Positions 1-8,412 of a stretch of 64,000 bases of DNA are shown here, in pieces. Source of the DNA: Alcanivorax sediminis (GTDB lineage: Bacteria; Pseudomonadota; Gammaproteobacteria; Pseudomonadales; Alcanivoracaceae); NCBI RefSeq assembly GCF_009601165.1, contig NZ_WIRE01000003.1:1-64000 (forward strand), read 5' to 3'. The notes beneath the pieces were generated by a model that was given only the letters and a program-made list of their open reading frames with translations, was not told the DNA's origin and ran no database searches. The stretch's first letter is position 1; each line of letters opens with the position of its first letter. The position numbers and the translations under genes were made by a program.

Positions 1-57
1 CATCGCCGATGGTAGTGTGGGGTCTCCCCATGTGAGAGTAGGTCATCGTCAGGCTCT
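1..57 (+). rRNA. rrf: 5S ribosomal RNA, 3' end (partial)
   Basis: The first ~57 bases match the conserved 3' half of gammaproteobacterial 5S rRNA: the GATGGTAGTGTGGGGTCTCC loop-D/E region followed by CCCATGTGAGAGTAGG. The gene starts outside the window, and its exact 3' end (about 55-58) is an estimate. It is followed directly by a rho-independent terminator, so it closes an rRNA operon. Confidence 0.93.
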
Positions 58-71
58 TAAATAAACAAAAG

Positions 72-102
72 GCCCCCGTTGCTAACGCAACGGGGGCTTT
101 TT
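72..102 (+). terminator. rRNA operon terminator
   Basis: A perfect 11-bp GC-rich stem (72-82 with 87-97, loop TAAC) is followed by five T residues. It lies just after the 5S rRNA and is a textbook intrinsic terminator. Confidence 0.93.
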
Positions 103-104
103 GT

Positions 105-777
105 TATTGGGGGTTGTGTGGGGTGCGCGGGTTGAGGGTCGAGGAGTGGACCGCTGCTCGTCTTAGGCGCTTCCCCTGGCTGGGCCACACGCCCCCTGCC
201 GTCGCCGTCAGTCATGCCGACCAGCGTTGGAGTGCCGGCGCTAAAGTCCTGTCGGGTGCCGTGAAGGTCAGGCGATAAACAGCTACCCCGTGGCCTTCGT
301 GCTCGCAAAGGCCTTTTTGCGTGGCATTTTCCCTTGCTAAAGCCGCTTACTTTAGTCTGCTCTGAGCTCGGTAAGCGGAGCTTGGGGGCGGCTGTCACTG
401 CAAGTTCGCTGTCATTGCTGCTGGCCATGTGCAGATTATGAATTTTGTTCATGGGTCTGGATCACAAATAATCAACGGTTTGCTTCTTTATCCCGCGCTT
501 TTGGCCATCTATTCTCTATCCGTTCCCCTTGTTCTGGCCTGCAGAGCAGTGCGAATTTTCTGCGCTGGACTCTGCATTGCCGGTTTGGAAAGTGGTAAGG
601 TTGAGCCTGTTTTTCTGTCACCACGATAGCGTGCTGTGGCAGAGGCATCGGGAGTAAGCGTAGTCAGTTTTGGTGGGGCGCACTGGGAAGTCGCCTTGAT
701 GATTCGCAGGGTTGGCCTGCAGCGGCTCCGCCTTGAGGGCCGTTTCAACTGTTTGGATTTGGGAAAAGGTTTGCATT
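105..777. other. Spacer between rrn operon and acyl-CoA synthetase gene, no gene seen
   Basis: About 670 bases without a supportable gene. Short open frames exist on both strands, but one overlaps the rrn terminator, none has a good ribosome site, and their translations look like random GC-rich sequence. I saw no tRNA, clear repeat or insertion sequence. The promoter of the downstream gene should lie here, but I could not place it with confidence. Confidence 0.5.
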
Positions 778-2466
778 ATGACAACAGAAAACAAAGCCAG
801 CGTAACGACCCCCCTGCAGGCGCTTCAGCAGCGCGTTGAGCAGCAGGGTGATGCCGTGGCATTTGTTCAGCCACTGGGTGGCGGCAAGGTGCGTGAGTAT
901 ACCTGGAAAGAGATTGAGCTGGAGGCGCGCAAGATGGCGGCCTACCTGCAATCCCAGGGCATGCAGCGGGGAGATCACATCGCACTGGTTTCCAAGAACT
1001 GTGCAGAATGGATCATGGCTGACCTGGCAATCTGGATGGCCGGTGGTGTCAGTGTTCCCTTGTACCCGACCCTGGTGGCAGAAACTGTTCGTCTGATCAT
1101 GGAGCACAGTGAATCCAAGATGCTGTTCGTCGGCAAGCTGGATGATTGGGACATCATGAAGGATGGCGTTCCTGACGGTGTGAAGCAGATTTCTTTCTCC
1201 CTGGCGCCGCAAGACGTGCAAAGTGCATTCCCGATGTGGACGGACATCATCCGTGACACGGCTCCTATTGAAGAGATTTACACCCCGCAGCCCGCTGATC
1301 TGGCCACCATTGTGTACACCTCTGGCACGACAGGTATGCCGAAGGGCGTGATGCACGACTTCCAGGCGCTTTCTACCGTGGGTAGCAAGATGATCAAGGT
1401 TTACGATCTGCAGCCTGACGAGCGTATGATTTCCTATCTTCCGCTGTCGCATGTTGCTGAACGTCTGGCGGTTGAAATTGCACAGCTTTATGTGGGTAAC
1501 AAGGTCTTCTTTGCAGAGTCCCTCGAAACCTTTGGTGAGGACATCAAGCGGGCCCAGCCGACGGTGTTCTTCGCTGTACCGCGAATCTGGTCAAAGTTCT
1601 ATCAGAAGGCATCCGAAGCGGTTCCACCCAAGAAGCTGAATACCCTGTTGAAAATTCCGTTCTTGAACAAGGTCATCAAGAAAAAGGTTCTCGGGGCCAT
1701 GGGGCTGGATGAGTGCCGTATTGCCTTGTCTGGAGCAGCAGCGCTGTCTCCTGAGATCATCACCTGGTTCAAGAAGCTTGGGCTTGAGATTCTTGAGGTG
1801 TACGGCATGACCGAAAACCTGGCCTGGTCGCATACCACTGAGGTGGGTGATCAGCAAATTGGTTGGGTGGGTACCCCCAATGACGGCGTTGAGTGCCGTA
1901 TTGCCGAGAATGGTGAAATCATGGTGCGTAGCCTGGGCAACATGAAGGGCTACTACAAAATGCCGGAGAAGACGGCAGAAGACCTCACCGATGATGGCTG
2001 GCTGCATACTGGTGACAAGGGCCAGATTGACGCCAAGGGTCGCCTGAAAATTACCGGTCGAGTGAAGGAAATCTTCAAGACCGAGAAAGGGAAGTATGTG
2101 GCGCCTGTGCCGATCGAAAACCACATCGTTACCCTGCCTGGACTGGAGTTGGCCTGCGTGATTGGTGAGGGCATGGGGCAGCCTGTAGCGCTGCTGAACT
2201 TGACTCCAGAAGAACAGGTTCGTCTGTCTTCCGAGTCTGAGAAAGAGCATTTCACCCAGGAGCTTGAGAAGCACCTCAAGCACGTGAATGGTCTGATCGA
2301 TCCCCATGAGCGCCTGACGACCCTGATTGTGTGCAAGGACGCCTGGAGCGTGGAGAACAACATGATTACTCCTACTCTCAAACTGAAGCGTAATGTGATT
2401 GAGGAGCATTATGCAGAGGGCATCAAGCAGTGGTCTAAAACCAAAGGGGTGGTCTGGGAAGCTTGA
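778..2466 (+). CDS. Long-chain acyl-CoA synthetase, AMP-binding family
   Basis: A 562-residue adenylate-forming enzyme, predicted to activate a fatty acid to acyl-AMP and then acyl-CoA. The phosphate-binding motif TSGTTGMPKG is at residues 181-190, the YGMTE adenine/acyl motif at 342-346, the ATP-ribose aspartate in LHTGD near 413, the hinge ITGRVKE near 425-431, and a C-terminal lysine region (TPTLKLKRN). Short insertions place it with the FadD15/FAA-type long-chain enzymes rather than E. coli FadD; chain length cannot be read from sequence. I chose ATG 778 because GGAAAAGG precedes it and the upstream in-frame extension looks non-coding. Its stop overlaps the birA start. Confidence 0.88.
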   Translation: MTTENKASVTTPLQALQQRVEQQGDAVAFVQPLGGGKVREYTWKEIELEARKMAAYLQSQGMQRGDHIALVSKNCAEWIMADLAIWMAGGVSVPLYPTLVAETVRLIMEHSESKMLFVGKLDDWDIMKDGVPDGVKQISFSLAPQDVQSAFPMWTDIIRDTAPIEEIYTPQPADLATIVYTSGTTGMPKGVMHDFQALSTVGSKMIKVYDLQPDERMISYLPLSHVAERLAVEIAQLYVGNKVFFAESLETFGEDIKRAQPTVFFAVPRIWSKFYQKASEAVPPKKLNTLLKIPFLNKVIKKKVLGAMGLDECRIALSGAAALSPEIITWFKKLGLEILEVYGMTENLAWSHTTEVGDQQIGWVGTPNDGVECRIAENGEIMVRSLGNMKGYYKMPEKTAEDLTDDGWLHTGDKGQIDAKGRLKITGRVKEIFKTEKGKYVAPVPIENHIVTLPGLELACVIGEGMGQPVALLNLTPEEQVRLSSESEKEHFTQELEKHLKHVNGLIDPHERLTTLIVCKDAWSVENNMITPTLKLKRNVIEEHYAEGIKQWSKTKGVVWEA

Positions 2467-3443
2467 GCACCCTAAAGGAGGCGGATCAGCAACTGATCCG
2501 CCTGCTGGCCGATGGCCAGTTTCGTTCCGGCTCTCAGCTCGGAGAGGTATTGGGTGTATCACGCGCTGCCGTCTGGAAGCGTGCGCAACGCCTTAACGAC
2601 TTCGGGCTGGCACTGGAGTCAGTGAAAGGGAAGGGTTACCGGCTTGCGCAGCCCATTGAACTTCTCGATGCTGAGTACCTTCAGGACTATCTCTCAAAGA
2701 CGGTTACTCCCGTCGACCTTCATTATTCTCTGATTACAGATTCCACCAATGCGGATGCATTGGCAGCCAGCAATCAGGCTGGTCGTCCGGCCGTGTTTAT
2801 GGCGGAATGTCAGTTGGCGGGAAGGGGGCGAAGAGGCAGGCAGTGGCAGTCGCCGTTTGCTGCAAACCATTATCTTTCCGTTCGTTATCCCATTCAGGGA
2901 GGGTTTGGCGCGCTCGGAGGACTCAGTCTTGCTGTGGGTGTTGCTGTTGCGGACGCACTAACCTCAATCCAGCCGGGAATGCCGGTCGGTCTGAAGTGGC
3001 CCAATGATTTGCTGGTTCATGGGGCAAAGCTGGGCGGTGTCCTTATTGAGTTGGCTGGCGAGATGGATGGTCGTGTCGATGTGGTTGTTGGGGTCGGCTT
3101 GAATGGTCGTATGACAGCAGCTCAGGCGGAGCAGATTGATCAGCGCTGGACGGATCTGGCCAGTGTGATGGATCAACTGCCGACAAGAACCCAGGTGGCA
3201 GCAGAGGTACTCTCAAGGCTGCTGATCATGCTGGAAGAATTTTCAACGCAAGGTTTTGCGCCCCTGGTGTCTCGCTATGAGCGCTATGACCAGGTCGCAG
3301 GCAAGACCGTGAAGGTGCAGTCAGCTGAGCAGGTGCTGACTGGTGTGGCTGCAGGTGTCTCGGCTGATGGGGCGCTGAGGCTGGAAACCGCTGAAGGGCT
3401 GAAAGAGCTGTATGGCGGCGAAGTGAGTTTGAGAATTCAATGA
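2463..3443 (+). CDS. birA: Biotin-[acetyl-CoA-carboxylase] ligase / biotin operon repressor BirA
   Basis: A bifunctional protein of 326 residues. The N-terminal winged helix-turn-helix (about 8-60, with LGEVLGVSRAAVWKR) would bind the biotin operator. The catalytic domain carries the biotinyl-AMP loop GRGRRG (120-125) and KWPNDL (178-183), followed by a C-terminal SH3-like domain. It forms biotinyl-AMP and biotinylates the carboxylase carrier protein. The start is TTG 2463, overlapping the stop of the upstream gene; a later start would cut into the DNA-binding domain. Its stop overlaps the coaX start (ATGA), so the genes are probably translationally coupled. No biotin operator was identified in the window. 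Confidence 0.95.
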   Translation: MSTLKEADQQLIRLLADGQFRSGSQLGEVLGVSRAAVWKRAQRLNDFGLALESVKGKGYRLAQPIELLDAEYLQDYLSKTVTPVDLHYSLITDSTNADALAASNQAGRPAVFMAECQLAGRGRRGRQWQSPFAANHYLSVRYPIQGGFGALGGLSLAVGVAVADALTSIQPGMPVGLKWPNDLLVHGAKLGGVLIELAGEMDGRVDVVVGVGLNGRMTAAQAEQIDQRWTDLASVMDQLPTRTQVAAEVLSRLLIMLEEFSTQGFAPLVSRYERYDQVAGKTVKVQSAEQVLTGVAAGVSADGALRLETAEGLKELYGGEVSLRIQ

Positions 3444-4174
3444 AATTGTTTGTGGATGTGGGGAATACCGCGCTCAAGTGGCGTGCGCGCTCTGGGTCGG
3501 ACGTTGTGCAGGGCGGGTGTCGCCATGAGCGGCGCTGGGCAGAAGTGGTGGAAACGATTGCTGGCGTCGACGGTGGCTGTGAATCTGTCTGGGTGGCATC
3601 TGTTGCAGGTGCTGAGTCCGATAAAGACATAGCGAATGCGCTGAGGCTTAAAACGGGAGTTGAACCGCAATTCTATTATTCGCAGGCAGATGATTATGGC
3701 GTAACCAGCTGTTATCCGGAGCCGCGCCGTTTGGGGGTGGATCGCTGGGTTGCCATGGTTGAATGCCATCAGCGCTTTGGTGCGGGCATTATCGTAGACT
3801 GTGGTAGCGCGCTGACCATTGATGCTGTGAATGCCAGTGGCCAGTTTTTGGGTGGTTATATTGTGCCGGGTCTTGGTATGTTGCGCGGTGCCTTATTGCG
3901 CGATACGGCGGATGTTCATGTAGAGACCGGTTCCGCACAGCTGGGCTTGGGTAAAAGTACCGCTGAGTGTGTGCACAACGGTTTGTTGCGCATGTCTGTG
4001 GCCTTCGTCACGGAGGTGGTGCTTGAACTGCGCCAAGTGCTTGATGATACTTGCAAAGTATTGATTACGGGCGGCGATGCGCCAGCGTTGATGGACGCCT
4101 TCGGGTTTGACTTCACGCATGTTCCTGACCTTGTGCTTGATGGTCTCGAGCGTATTGCTGCTGATAAAGAATAA
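3440..4174 (+). CDS. coaX: Type III pantothenate kinase
   Basis: CoaX phosphorylates pantothenate, the first step of coenzyme A synthesis, using ATP and a monovalent cation. The 244-residue protein begins with the ASKHA phosphate-1 motif (DVGNT at 6-10) and contains GVDRW and the DCGSALTID phosphate-2 segment, followed by GGYIVPG. The length is typical of the Pseudomonas/Legionella form. ATG 3440 overlaps the birA stop. The birA-coaX pairing is common in Pseudomonas-like genomes and may link biotin- and CoA-dependent metabolism. Confidence 0.95.
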   Translation: MKLFVDVGNTALKWRARSGSDVVQGGCRHERRWAEVVETIAGVDGGCESVWVASVAGAESDKDIANALRLKTGVEPQFYYSQADDYGVTSCYPEPRRLGVDRWVAMVECHQRFGAGIIVDCGSALTIDAVNASGQFLGGYIVPGLGMLRGALLRDTADVHVETGSAQLGLGKSTAECVHNGLLRMSVAFVTEVVLELRQVLDDTCKVLITGGDAPALMDAFGFDFTHVPDLVLDGLERIAADKE

Positions 4175-4189
4175 GGTGGGGGAGCACCC

Positions 4190-4837
4190 GTGCGGTGGAT
4201 TTTTTATAGTTTGTTTGTCATTAACCTGGTCTACCTGGGTCTCCAGCTTGCCAAAAGCCTGACTGAACCTGCTCGAGTGGTGAGCATCCAGCTCCCTGAA
4301 ATGGAGGGGGGCGCGCCTCTGGCCTTGCTTTCTGAGCAGGCGCAGTCGCGACGGGTCGTTCGCAAGGCGGTCTCTTCCGGCTCATTGTGTCCCGTCATCG
4401 GTCCCTGGGAAAATCAGGATGCTGCCCGAGCGGGAGTGGTTCAATTGCAGGCGGCGGGTGTGTCTGCCAAAGTTCGGGCGCTGGCAATTGAGAAGGATCG
4501 CCTTAGCTGGGTGTATCTGCCTCCCTTTGAAAGTCGTGACAGGGCGTTGGTAGTACTGCAGGAATTGCAGGATCGTGGCGTGGACAGCTTTATCGTCAAG
4601 GACGGAGAGGACGCAAATGCCATTTCCCTCGGTTACTTCTCCAGTGCTGAATCGGCTGAGGGTTTACGCGTAAAGATGCGAAATGCCGGTTACCCGGCGT
4701 TTGTTCGTGAAACCTCCAAGACGGTGACGGAGTACTGGGCTTATCTGCTTGATCCCAATGCGATTGATAAGCCAGAGGTAAAAGTTTTTCTTGAGGCAAA
4801 TCAGTCTCTTAAGCTCGATAGAGTCTCCTGCAACTGA
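4190..4837 (+). CDS. SPOR-domain inner-membrane protein
   Basis: A 215-residue protein with one N-terminal transmembrane segment (about 4-20), a variable linker and a C-terminal SPOR-like domain (about 105-175, WVYLPPF...GYFSS...). SPOR domains bind denuded septal peptidoglycan, so a periplasmic role near the division site is likely. The start is GTG 4190 behind GGTGGGGGAG, 15 bases after coaX. A SPOR protein after coaX and before the tRNA-tuf cluster is usual in Pseudomonas-like genomes. The exact partner or enzyme is unknown. Confidence 0.75.
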   Translation: MRWIFYSLFVINLVYLGLQLAKSLTEPARVVSIQLPEMEGGAPLALLSEQAQSRRVVRKAVSSGSLCPVIGPWENQDAARAGVVQLQAAGVSAKVRALAIEKDRLSWVYLPPFESRDRALVVLQELQDRGVDSFIVKDGEDANAISLGYFSSAESAEGLRVKMRNAGYPAFVRETSKTVTEYWAYLLDPNAIDKPEVKVFLEANQSLKLDRVSCN

Positions 4838-4877
4838 AGGGCTGCGCAATTATTAGGCGTTTGACGTTTAATTGGAT

Positions 4878-4905
4878 TGCGCCCCCCAATTCCTTTCTAT
4901 AGAAT
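4878..4905 (+). promoter_or_regulatory. Probable promoter of the tRNA-tuf transcript
   Basis: TTGCGC (4878-4883), a 16-base spacer and TAGAAT (4900-4905) lie 15 bases before the first tRNA. An alternative -35-like TTGACG at 4861 is too far from this -10 box. Confidence 0.5.
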
Positions 4906-4920
4906 GCGCAACCCTTATGA

Positions 4921-4996
4921 GCTGGCGTAGCTCAGTTGGTAGAGCAGCTGATTTGTAATCAGCCGGTCGGGGGTTCGACTCCTCTCGCCAGCTCCA
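4921..4996 (+). tRNA. tRNA-Thr (anticodon TGT)
   Basis: A 76-nt cloverleaf. Acceptor GCTGGCG pairs with CGCCAGC, CCA is encoded, the anticodon stem GCTGA/TCAGC encloses loop TTTGTAA, and the anticodon is TGT at 4954-4956. First of four tRNAs in the same order as E. coli thrU-tyrU-glyT-thrT. Confidence 0.96.
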
Positions 4997-5072
4997 GCTT
5001 TAAGTCGTCGCTAACTGCTTGAAAATATGTTGACAAGTGGTTGAGGCGTAAAGAAAATGTAGGCCCTTTTCT

Positions 5073-5156
5073 GGAGGGGTTCCCGAGTGGCCAAAGGGAT
5101 CAGACTGTAAATCTGACGCGAAAGCTTCGGAGGTTCGAATCCTCCCCCCTCCACCA
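5073..5156 (+). tRNA. tRNA-Tyr (anticodon GTA)
   Basis: An 84-nt class II tRNA with a long variable arm, an acceptor pairing GGAGGGG with its 3' complement, encoded CCA, and anticodon GTA at 5107-5109. Confidence 0.96.
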
Positions 5157-5215
5157 GATAAAGTAGATCGCTAGCGATCTGCAAGCCGGAAGGCTGGCAA
5201 GGCATCGGAAGGTTT

Positions 5216-5289
<74 letters not shown>

Positions 5290-5332
5290 ATTCCGGAAGA
5301 GTTTGGTCATCGCAAGATGGCATGAAGGTTAT

Positions 5333-5408
5333 GCTCATATAGCTCAGTAGGTAGAGCACACCCTTGGTAAGGGTGAGGTCACCGGTTCAAATCCGGTTAT
5401 GAGCTCCA
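5333..5408 (+). tRNA. tRNA-Thr (anticodon GGT)
   Basis: A 76-nt cloverleaf. Acceptor GCTCATA pairs with TATGAGC, the anticodon stem CACCC/GGGTG encloses loop TTGGTAA with anticodon GGT, and CCA is encoded. Last tRNA before tuf copy 1. Confidence 0.96.
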
Positions 5409-5412
5409 ATTT

Positions 5413-5439
5413 CCGGGCCCAGGTATATCCTGGGCCCGG
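5413..5439 (+). other. Hairpin between tRNA-Thr and tuf
   Basis: A perfect 11-bp GC-rich stem (5413-5423 with 5429-5439, loop TATAT) begins five bases after the tRNA. It lacks a T-tract, so it is more likely an RNA-processing or stability element in a tRNA-tuf transcript than a full terminator. Confidence 0.6.
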
Positions 5440-5563
5440 CTTCATGTGTCTTGATGGTGCCAAGGCGGCCTGCGTTTGTCGAATGCAGTCCTTAAATGTG
5501 TCTTTTCGGTTGTATGTACGCCATATGGCGAGAAAGCGCAGCCAAGTTGAGAGGTGAAGAGTC

Positions 5564-6754
5564 GTGGCAAAGGAAAAGTTTGAACGTAATAAACCGCACG
5601 TAAACGTAGGCACCATTGGCCACGTTGACCATGGTAAAACCACACTGACCGCTGCGCTGACCCGCGTATGTGCGGAAGTATGGGGCGGTAACGCTGTTGC
5701 CTTCGACGGTATCGACAATGCTCCGGAAGAGCGTGAGCGTGGTATCACCATCGCTACCTCTCACGTAGAGTACGATTCCCCGACTCGTCACTACGCCCAC
5801 GTAGACTGCCCCGGGCACGCTGATTATGTGAAAAACATGATCACCGGTGCTGCCCAGATGGACGGCGCGATCCTGGTATGTTCCGCAGCTGATGGCCCGA
5901 TGCCGCAGACTCGCGAGCACATCCTGCTGTCTCGTCAGGTTGGCGTACCTTACATCGTTGTGTTCCTGAACAAAGCGGACATGGTTGACGATGAAGAGCT
6001 GCTCGAGCTGGTTGAAATGGAAATTCGTGAGCTGCTGAGCGACTACGACTTCCCGGGCGACGACACTCCGATCATCAAGGGTTCTGCTCTGAAGGCTCTG
6101 GAAGGCGATACCAGCGAGATCGGTATGCCGGCAGTACAGAAGCTGGTTGAGACCCTGGACGAGTACATCCCTGAGCCGGAGCGTGCGGTCGATGGCGCGT
6201 TCCTGATGCCGATCGAAGACGTATTCTCCATCTCTGGTCGTGGTACCGTGGTAACCGGTCGTGTAGAGCGTGGCATCGTGAAGGTGGGTGAGGAAATCGA
6301 GATCGTGGGTATCCACGACACCACCAAGACCACCTGTACCGGTGTTGAAATGTTCCGCAAGCTGCTGGACGAAGGCCGCGCTGGTGAGAACGTTGGTGTT
6401 CTGCTGCGTGGTACCAAGCGTGATGAAGTTGAGCGTGGTCAGGTGCTGGCCAAGCCGGGCTCCATCAAGCCGCACACCAAGTTTGTTGCTGAGGTGTACG
6501 TGCTGAGCAAGGACGAAGGTGGTCGTCACACTCCGTTCTTCAACGGTTACCGTCCGCAGTTCTACTTCCGTACCACTGACGTAACCGGTGCTTGTACTCT
6601 GCCGGAAGGTACTGAGATGGTTATGCCGGGCGATAACGTTCAGATGAACGTTGAACTGATCGCTCCGATCGCCATGGAAGACGGTCTGCGCTTCGCTATT
6701 CGCGAAGGTGGCCGTACCGTTGGCGCTGGCGTGGTAGCCAAGATCACCGAGTAA
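5564..6754 (+). CDS. tuf: Elongation factor Tu, copy 1
   Basis: A GTPase of 396 residues that delivers aminoacyl-tRNA to the ribosome. The G1 loop GHVDHGKT, the DCPGHADY switch II region and the NKADM G4 motif are visible, followed by the two beta-barrel domains. The start is GTG 5564. The gene follows thrU-tyrU-glyT-thrT-like tRNAs, like E. coli tufB. Its protein is identical to copy 2 at 22244-23434; by eye the genes differ at about 12 bases, all synonymous, mostly in the first 100 codons. Confidence 0.98.
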   Translation: MAKEKFERNKPHVNVGTIGHVDHGKTTLTAALTRVCAEVWGGNAVAFDGIDNAPEERERGITIATSHVEYDSPTRHYAHVDCPGHADYVKNMITGAAQMDGAILVCSAADGPMPQTREHILLSRQVGVPYIVVFLNKADMVDDEELLELVEMEIRELLSDYDFPGDDTPIIKGSALKALEGDTSEIGMPAVQKLVETLDEYIPEPERAVDGAFLMPIEDVFSISGRGTVVTGRVERGIVKVGEEIEIVGIHDTTKTTCTGVEMFRKLLDEGRAGENVGVLLRGTKRDEVERGQVLAKPGSIKPHTKFVAEVYVLSKDEGGRHTPFFNGYRPQFYFRTTDVTGACTLPEGTEMVMPGDNVQMNVELIAPIAMEDGLRFAIREGGRTVGAGVVAKITE

Positions 6755-6769
6755 TCTCTCGGAGATAAA

Positions 6770-6804
6770 GGGTGGCAGGCATGCCTGCCACCCTGTTTTG
6801 TTTT
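6770..6804 (+). terminator. Terminator after tuf copy 1
   Basis: A 10-bp stem (6770-6779 with 6784-6793, loop CATG) is followed by TGTTTTGTTTT. It should end the tRNA-tuf transcript before tRNA-Trp. Confidence 0.85.
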
Positions 6805-6821
6805 AAACGTTTCAAAGTTAC

Positions 6822-6897
6822 AGGCCAGTAGTTCAATTGGTAGAGCACCGGTCTCCAAAACCGGCTGTTGGGGGTTCGAGTCCCTCCTGGCCTGCCA
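6822..6897 (+). tRNA. tRNA-Trp (anticodon CCA)
   Basis: A 76-nt cloverleaf. Acceptor AGGCCAG pairs with CTGGCCT, the anticodon stem CCGGT/ACCGG encloses loop CTCCAAA with anticodon CCA, and CCA is encoded at the 3' end. It lies 41 bases upstream of secE, a common arrangement. Confidence 0.96.
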
Positions 6898-6902
6898 ATT
6901 TT

Positions 6903-6919
6903 CCCAAGGTGATCTTGGG
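6903..6919 (+). other. Short hairpin between tRNA-Trp and secE
   Basis: CCCAAG (6903-6908) and CTTGGG (6914-6919) form a 6-bp stem with loop GTGAT, five bases after the tRNA. No T-tract follows. It could mark the tRNA/mRNA cleavage zone in a shared transcript. Confidence 0.4.
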
Positions 6920-6938
6920 TGGTAGGGTGCATCGTCCG

Positions 6939-7313
6939 ATGAGCGAGAAAACTGAAGCACATTCCGGCTCCGCAGCTTTAGAGGCTGTGAAGTGGTTGCT
7001 GGTAGTGGGTTTTGTGGCTGCTGCCGTAGTCGGTAATAGCTATTTCTCCGATCAGCCTACCCTTTATCGGGTTGTTGGCGTCGTAGCTGTGGCGCTGATC
7101 GCCGTCTTTGTCGCTCTGCAGACTGAGCAGGGTAAGGCGTTCAATCAGTTGCGCAAGGATTCCATGGTGGAGTTGCGCAAGATTGTTTGGCCAACCCGTC
7201 AGGAAACCCTGCAGACCACCTTGATTGTTCTGGTGTTTGTGGTACTGGTGGCCTTGCTGCTGTTTGTGCTCGACTGGATTTTGGGTGGCCTGATGTCCTG
7301 GGTGATTGGTTAA
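6939..7313 (+). CDS. secE: Preprotein translocase subunit SecE
   Basis: A 124-residue inner-membrane subunit that clamps SecY in the Sec channel. Three transmembrane segments are predictable (about 17-35, 43-60 and 95-118), as in E. coli SecE. The conserved cytoplasmic amphipathic region LRKIVWPTRQETLQTT precedes the last membrane helix. ATG 6939 was chosen because the longer frame runs into the tRNA-Trp gene. nusG follows after nine bases. Confidence 0.96.
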   Translation: MSEKTEAHSGSAALEAVKWLLVVGFVAAAVVGNSYFSDQPTLYRVVGVVAVALIAVFVALQTEQGKAFNQLRKDSMVELRKIVWPTRQETLQTTLIVLVFVVLVALLLFVLDWILGGLMSWVIG

Positions 7314-7322
7314 GGGGTTTAC

Positions 7323-7865
7323 ATGGCTAAGCGCTGGTATGTGATACATGCCTATTCAGGTTTCGAGAAGCACGTAAAACGCGCCCTTGAAGAGCGCGTT
7401 AAATTGCGTTCTATGGAAGAGCTTTTTGGCGACATTCTGGTTCCTACCGAAGAAGTGGTGGAGATCAAGGGTGGCCAGAAGCGCAAGTCCGAGCGCAAAT
7501 TCTTCCCCGGCTATGTTCTGGTGGAAATGGAAATGTGCGATGACTCCTGGCACCTGGTCAAAGAGACCCCAAAGGTGATGGGCTTTATCGGTGAAGATCC
7601 GAAGAACCCGGGTCGCGTTTCTCCGATTACCAAGAAAGAGGCGGATGCCATCCTGCAGCGTATGGATGACGCCGTAGAAAAGCCAAAGCCGAAGACACTG
7701 TTCGAAGCGGGCGAAGTGGTGCGGGTCAACGATGGTCCGTTCGCAGATTTCAATGGTGTGATCGAAGAAGTGAATTACGAGAAGAGTCGCCTTCAGGTGG
7801 CGGTAATGATCTTCGGTCGTTCCACGCCCGTAGAACTGGAGTTTGGTCAGGTAGAGAAGACCTGA
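7323..7865 (+). CDS. nusG: Transcription termination/antitermination protein NusG
   Basis: A 180-residue RNA polymerase-associated factor that reduces pausing and links to Rho and ribosomal S10. The N-terminal NGN domain begins [16 protein letters not shown], and the C-terminal KOW domain contains [16 protein letters not shown]. It follows secE with a nine-base gap and is followed by a terminator-like hairpin. Confidence 0.97.
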   Translation: MAKRWYVIHAYSGFEKHVKRALEERVKLRSMEELFGDILVPTEEVVEIKGGQKRKSERKFFPGYVLVEMEMCDDSWHLVKETPKVMGFIGEDPKNPGRVSPITKKEADAILQRMDDAVEKPKPKTLFEAGEVVRVNDGPFADFNGVIEEVNYEKSRLQVAVMIFGRSTPVELEFGQVEKT

Positions 7866-7891
7866 TTCCGGTCCGGGAAAAGTATTTGGGA

Positions 7892-7924
7892 GCCCCGGTC
7901 GCCTGATGGCGGCCGGGGCGTTTT
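7892..7924 (+). terminator. Terminator/attenuator between nusG and rplK
   Basis: A 12-bp stem (7892-7903 with 7908-7919, one G-T pair, loop TGAT) is followed by GTTTT. It separates secE-nusG from the rplK operon, and its T-tract overlaps the next promoter. Confidence 0.85.
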
Positions 7925-7951
7925 GACAACCTGAGGGGAGCCCGCTCTAAG
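7923..7951 (+). promoter_or_regulatory. Probable promoter of rplKAJL-rpoBC
   Basis: A perfect TTGACA (7923-7928), 17 bases and TCTAAG (7946-7951) lie 30 bases before the rplK start and directly after the nusG terminator. The -10 matches the consensus at four of six positions. Confidence 0.6.
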
Positions 7952-7980
7952 CGAGGCGCTTGCACCCAAGGAGTCTGAAA

Positions 7981-8409
7981 ATGGCGAAGAAAGTACAAGC
8001 CTACATCAAGCTGCAGGTTGCAGCTGGTCAGGCTAACCCGTCACCGCCGGTTGGTCCTGCACTGGGTCAGCACGGTGTGAACATCATGGAGTTCTGTAAG
8101 GCGTTCAACGCCCAGACTCAGCAAATGGATGCTGGTGCGCCGGTTCCAGTTGTTATCACTGTCTACAGTGATCGTTCTTTTACGTTCACCATGAAAACCC
8201 CGCCGGCATCTTACCTGCTGAAAAAAGCAGCCAAGATCAAAAGCGGTTCTGGTGAGCCGAACACCAAGAAAGTGGGCAAGGTAACCCGCGCTCAGCTGGA
8301 AGAGATCGCCAAGGCTAAAGAGCCTGATCTGACTGCCGCTGATCTGGATGCCGCTGTTCGCACTATTGCGGGCTCTGCTCGTTCCATGGGCCTGGATGTG
8401 GAGGGTTAA
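7981..8409 (+). CDS. rplK: 50S ribosomal protein L11
   Basis: A 142-residue protein of the GTPase-associated centre that binds 23S rRNA with L10/L7-L12. The proline-rich N-terminal motif ([14 protein letters not shown]) and the C-terminal rRNA-binding domain ([12 protein letters not shown]) are clear. ATG 7981 lies behind AAGGAG; the in-frame extension upstream is not family sequence. rplA follows after three bases. Confidence 0.97.
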   Translation: MAKKVQAYIKLQVAAGQANPSPPVGPALGQHGVNIMEFCKAFNAQTQQMDAGAPVPVVITVYSDRSFTFTMKTPPASYLLKKAAKIKSGSGEPNTKKVGKVTRAQLEEIAKAKEPDLTAADLDAAVRTIAGSARSMGLDVEG

Positions 8410-8412
8410 CCA

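Noticed and set aside
57..452. 131-codon open frame on the - strand
   Set aside because: It overlaps the rrn terminator and the 5S end, and its translation has no family character.
429..839. Short open frames upstream of the acyl-CoA synthetase gene
   Set aside because: No good ribosome sites, and they overlap each other and the real gene start.
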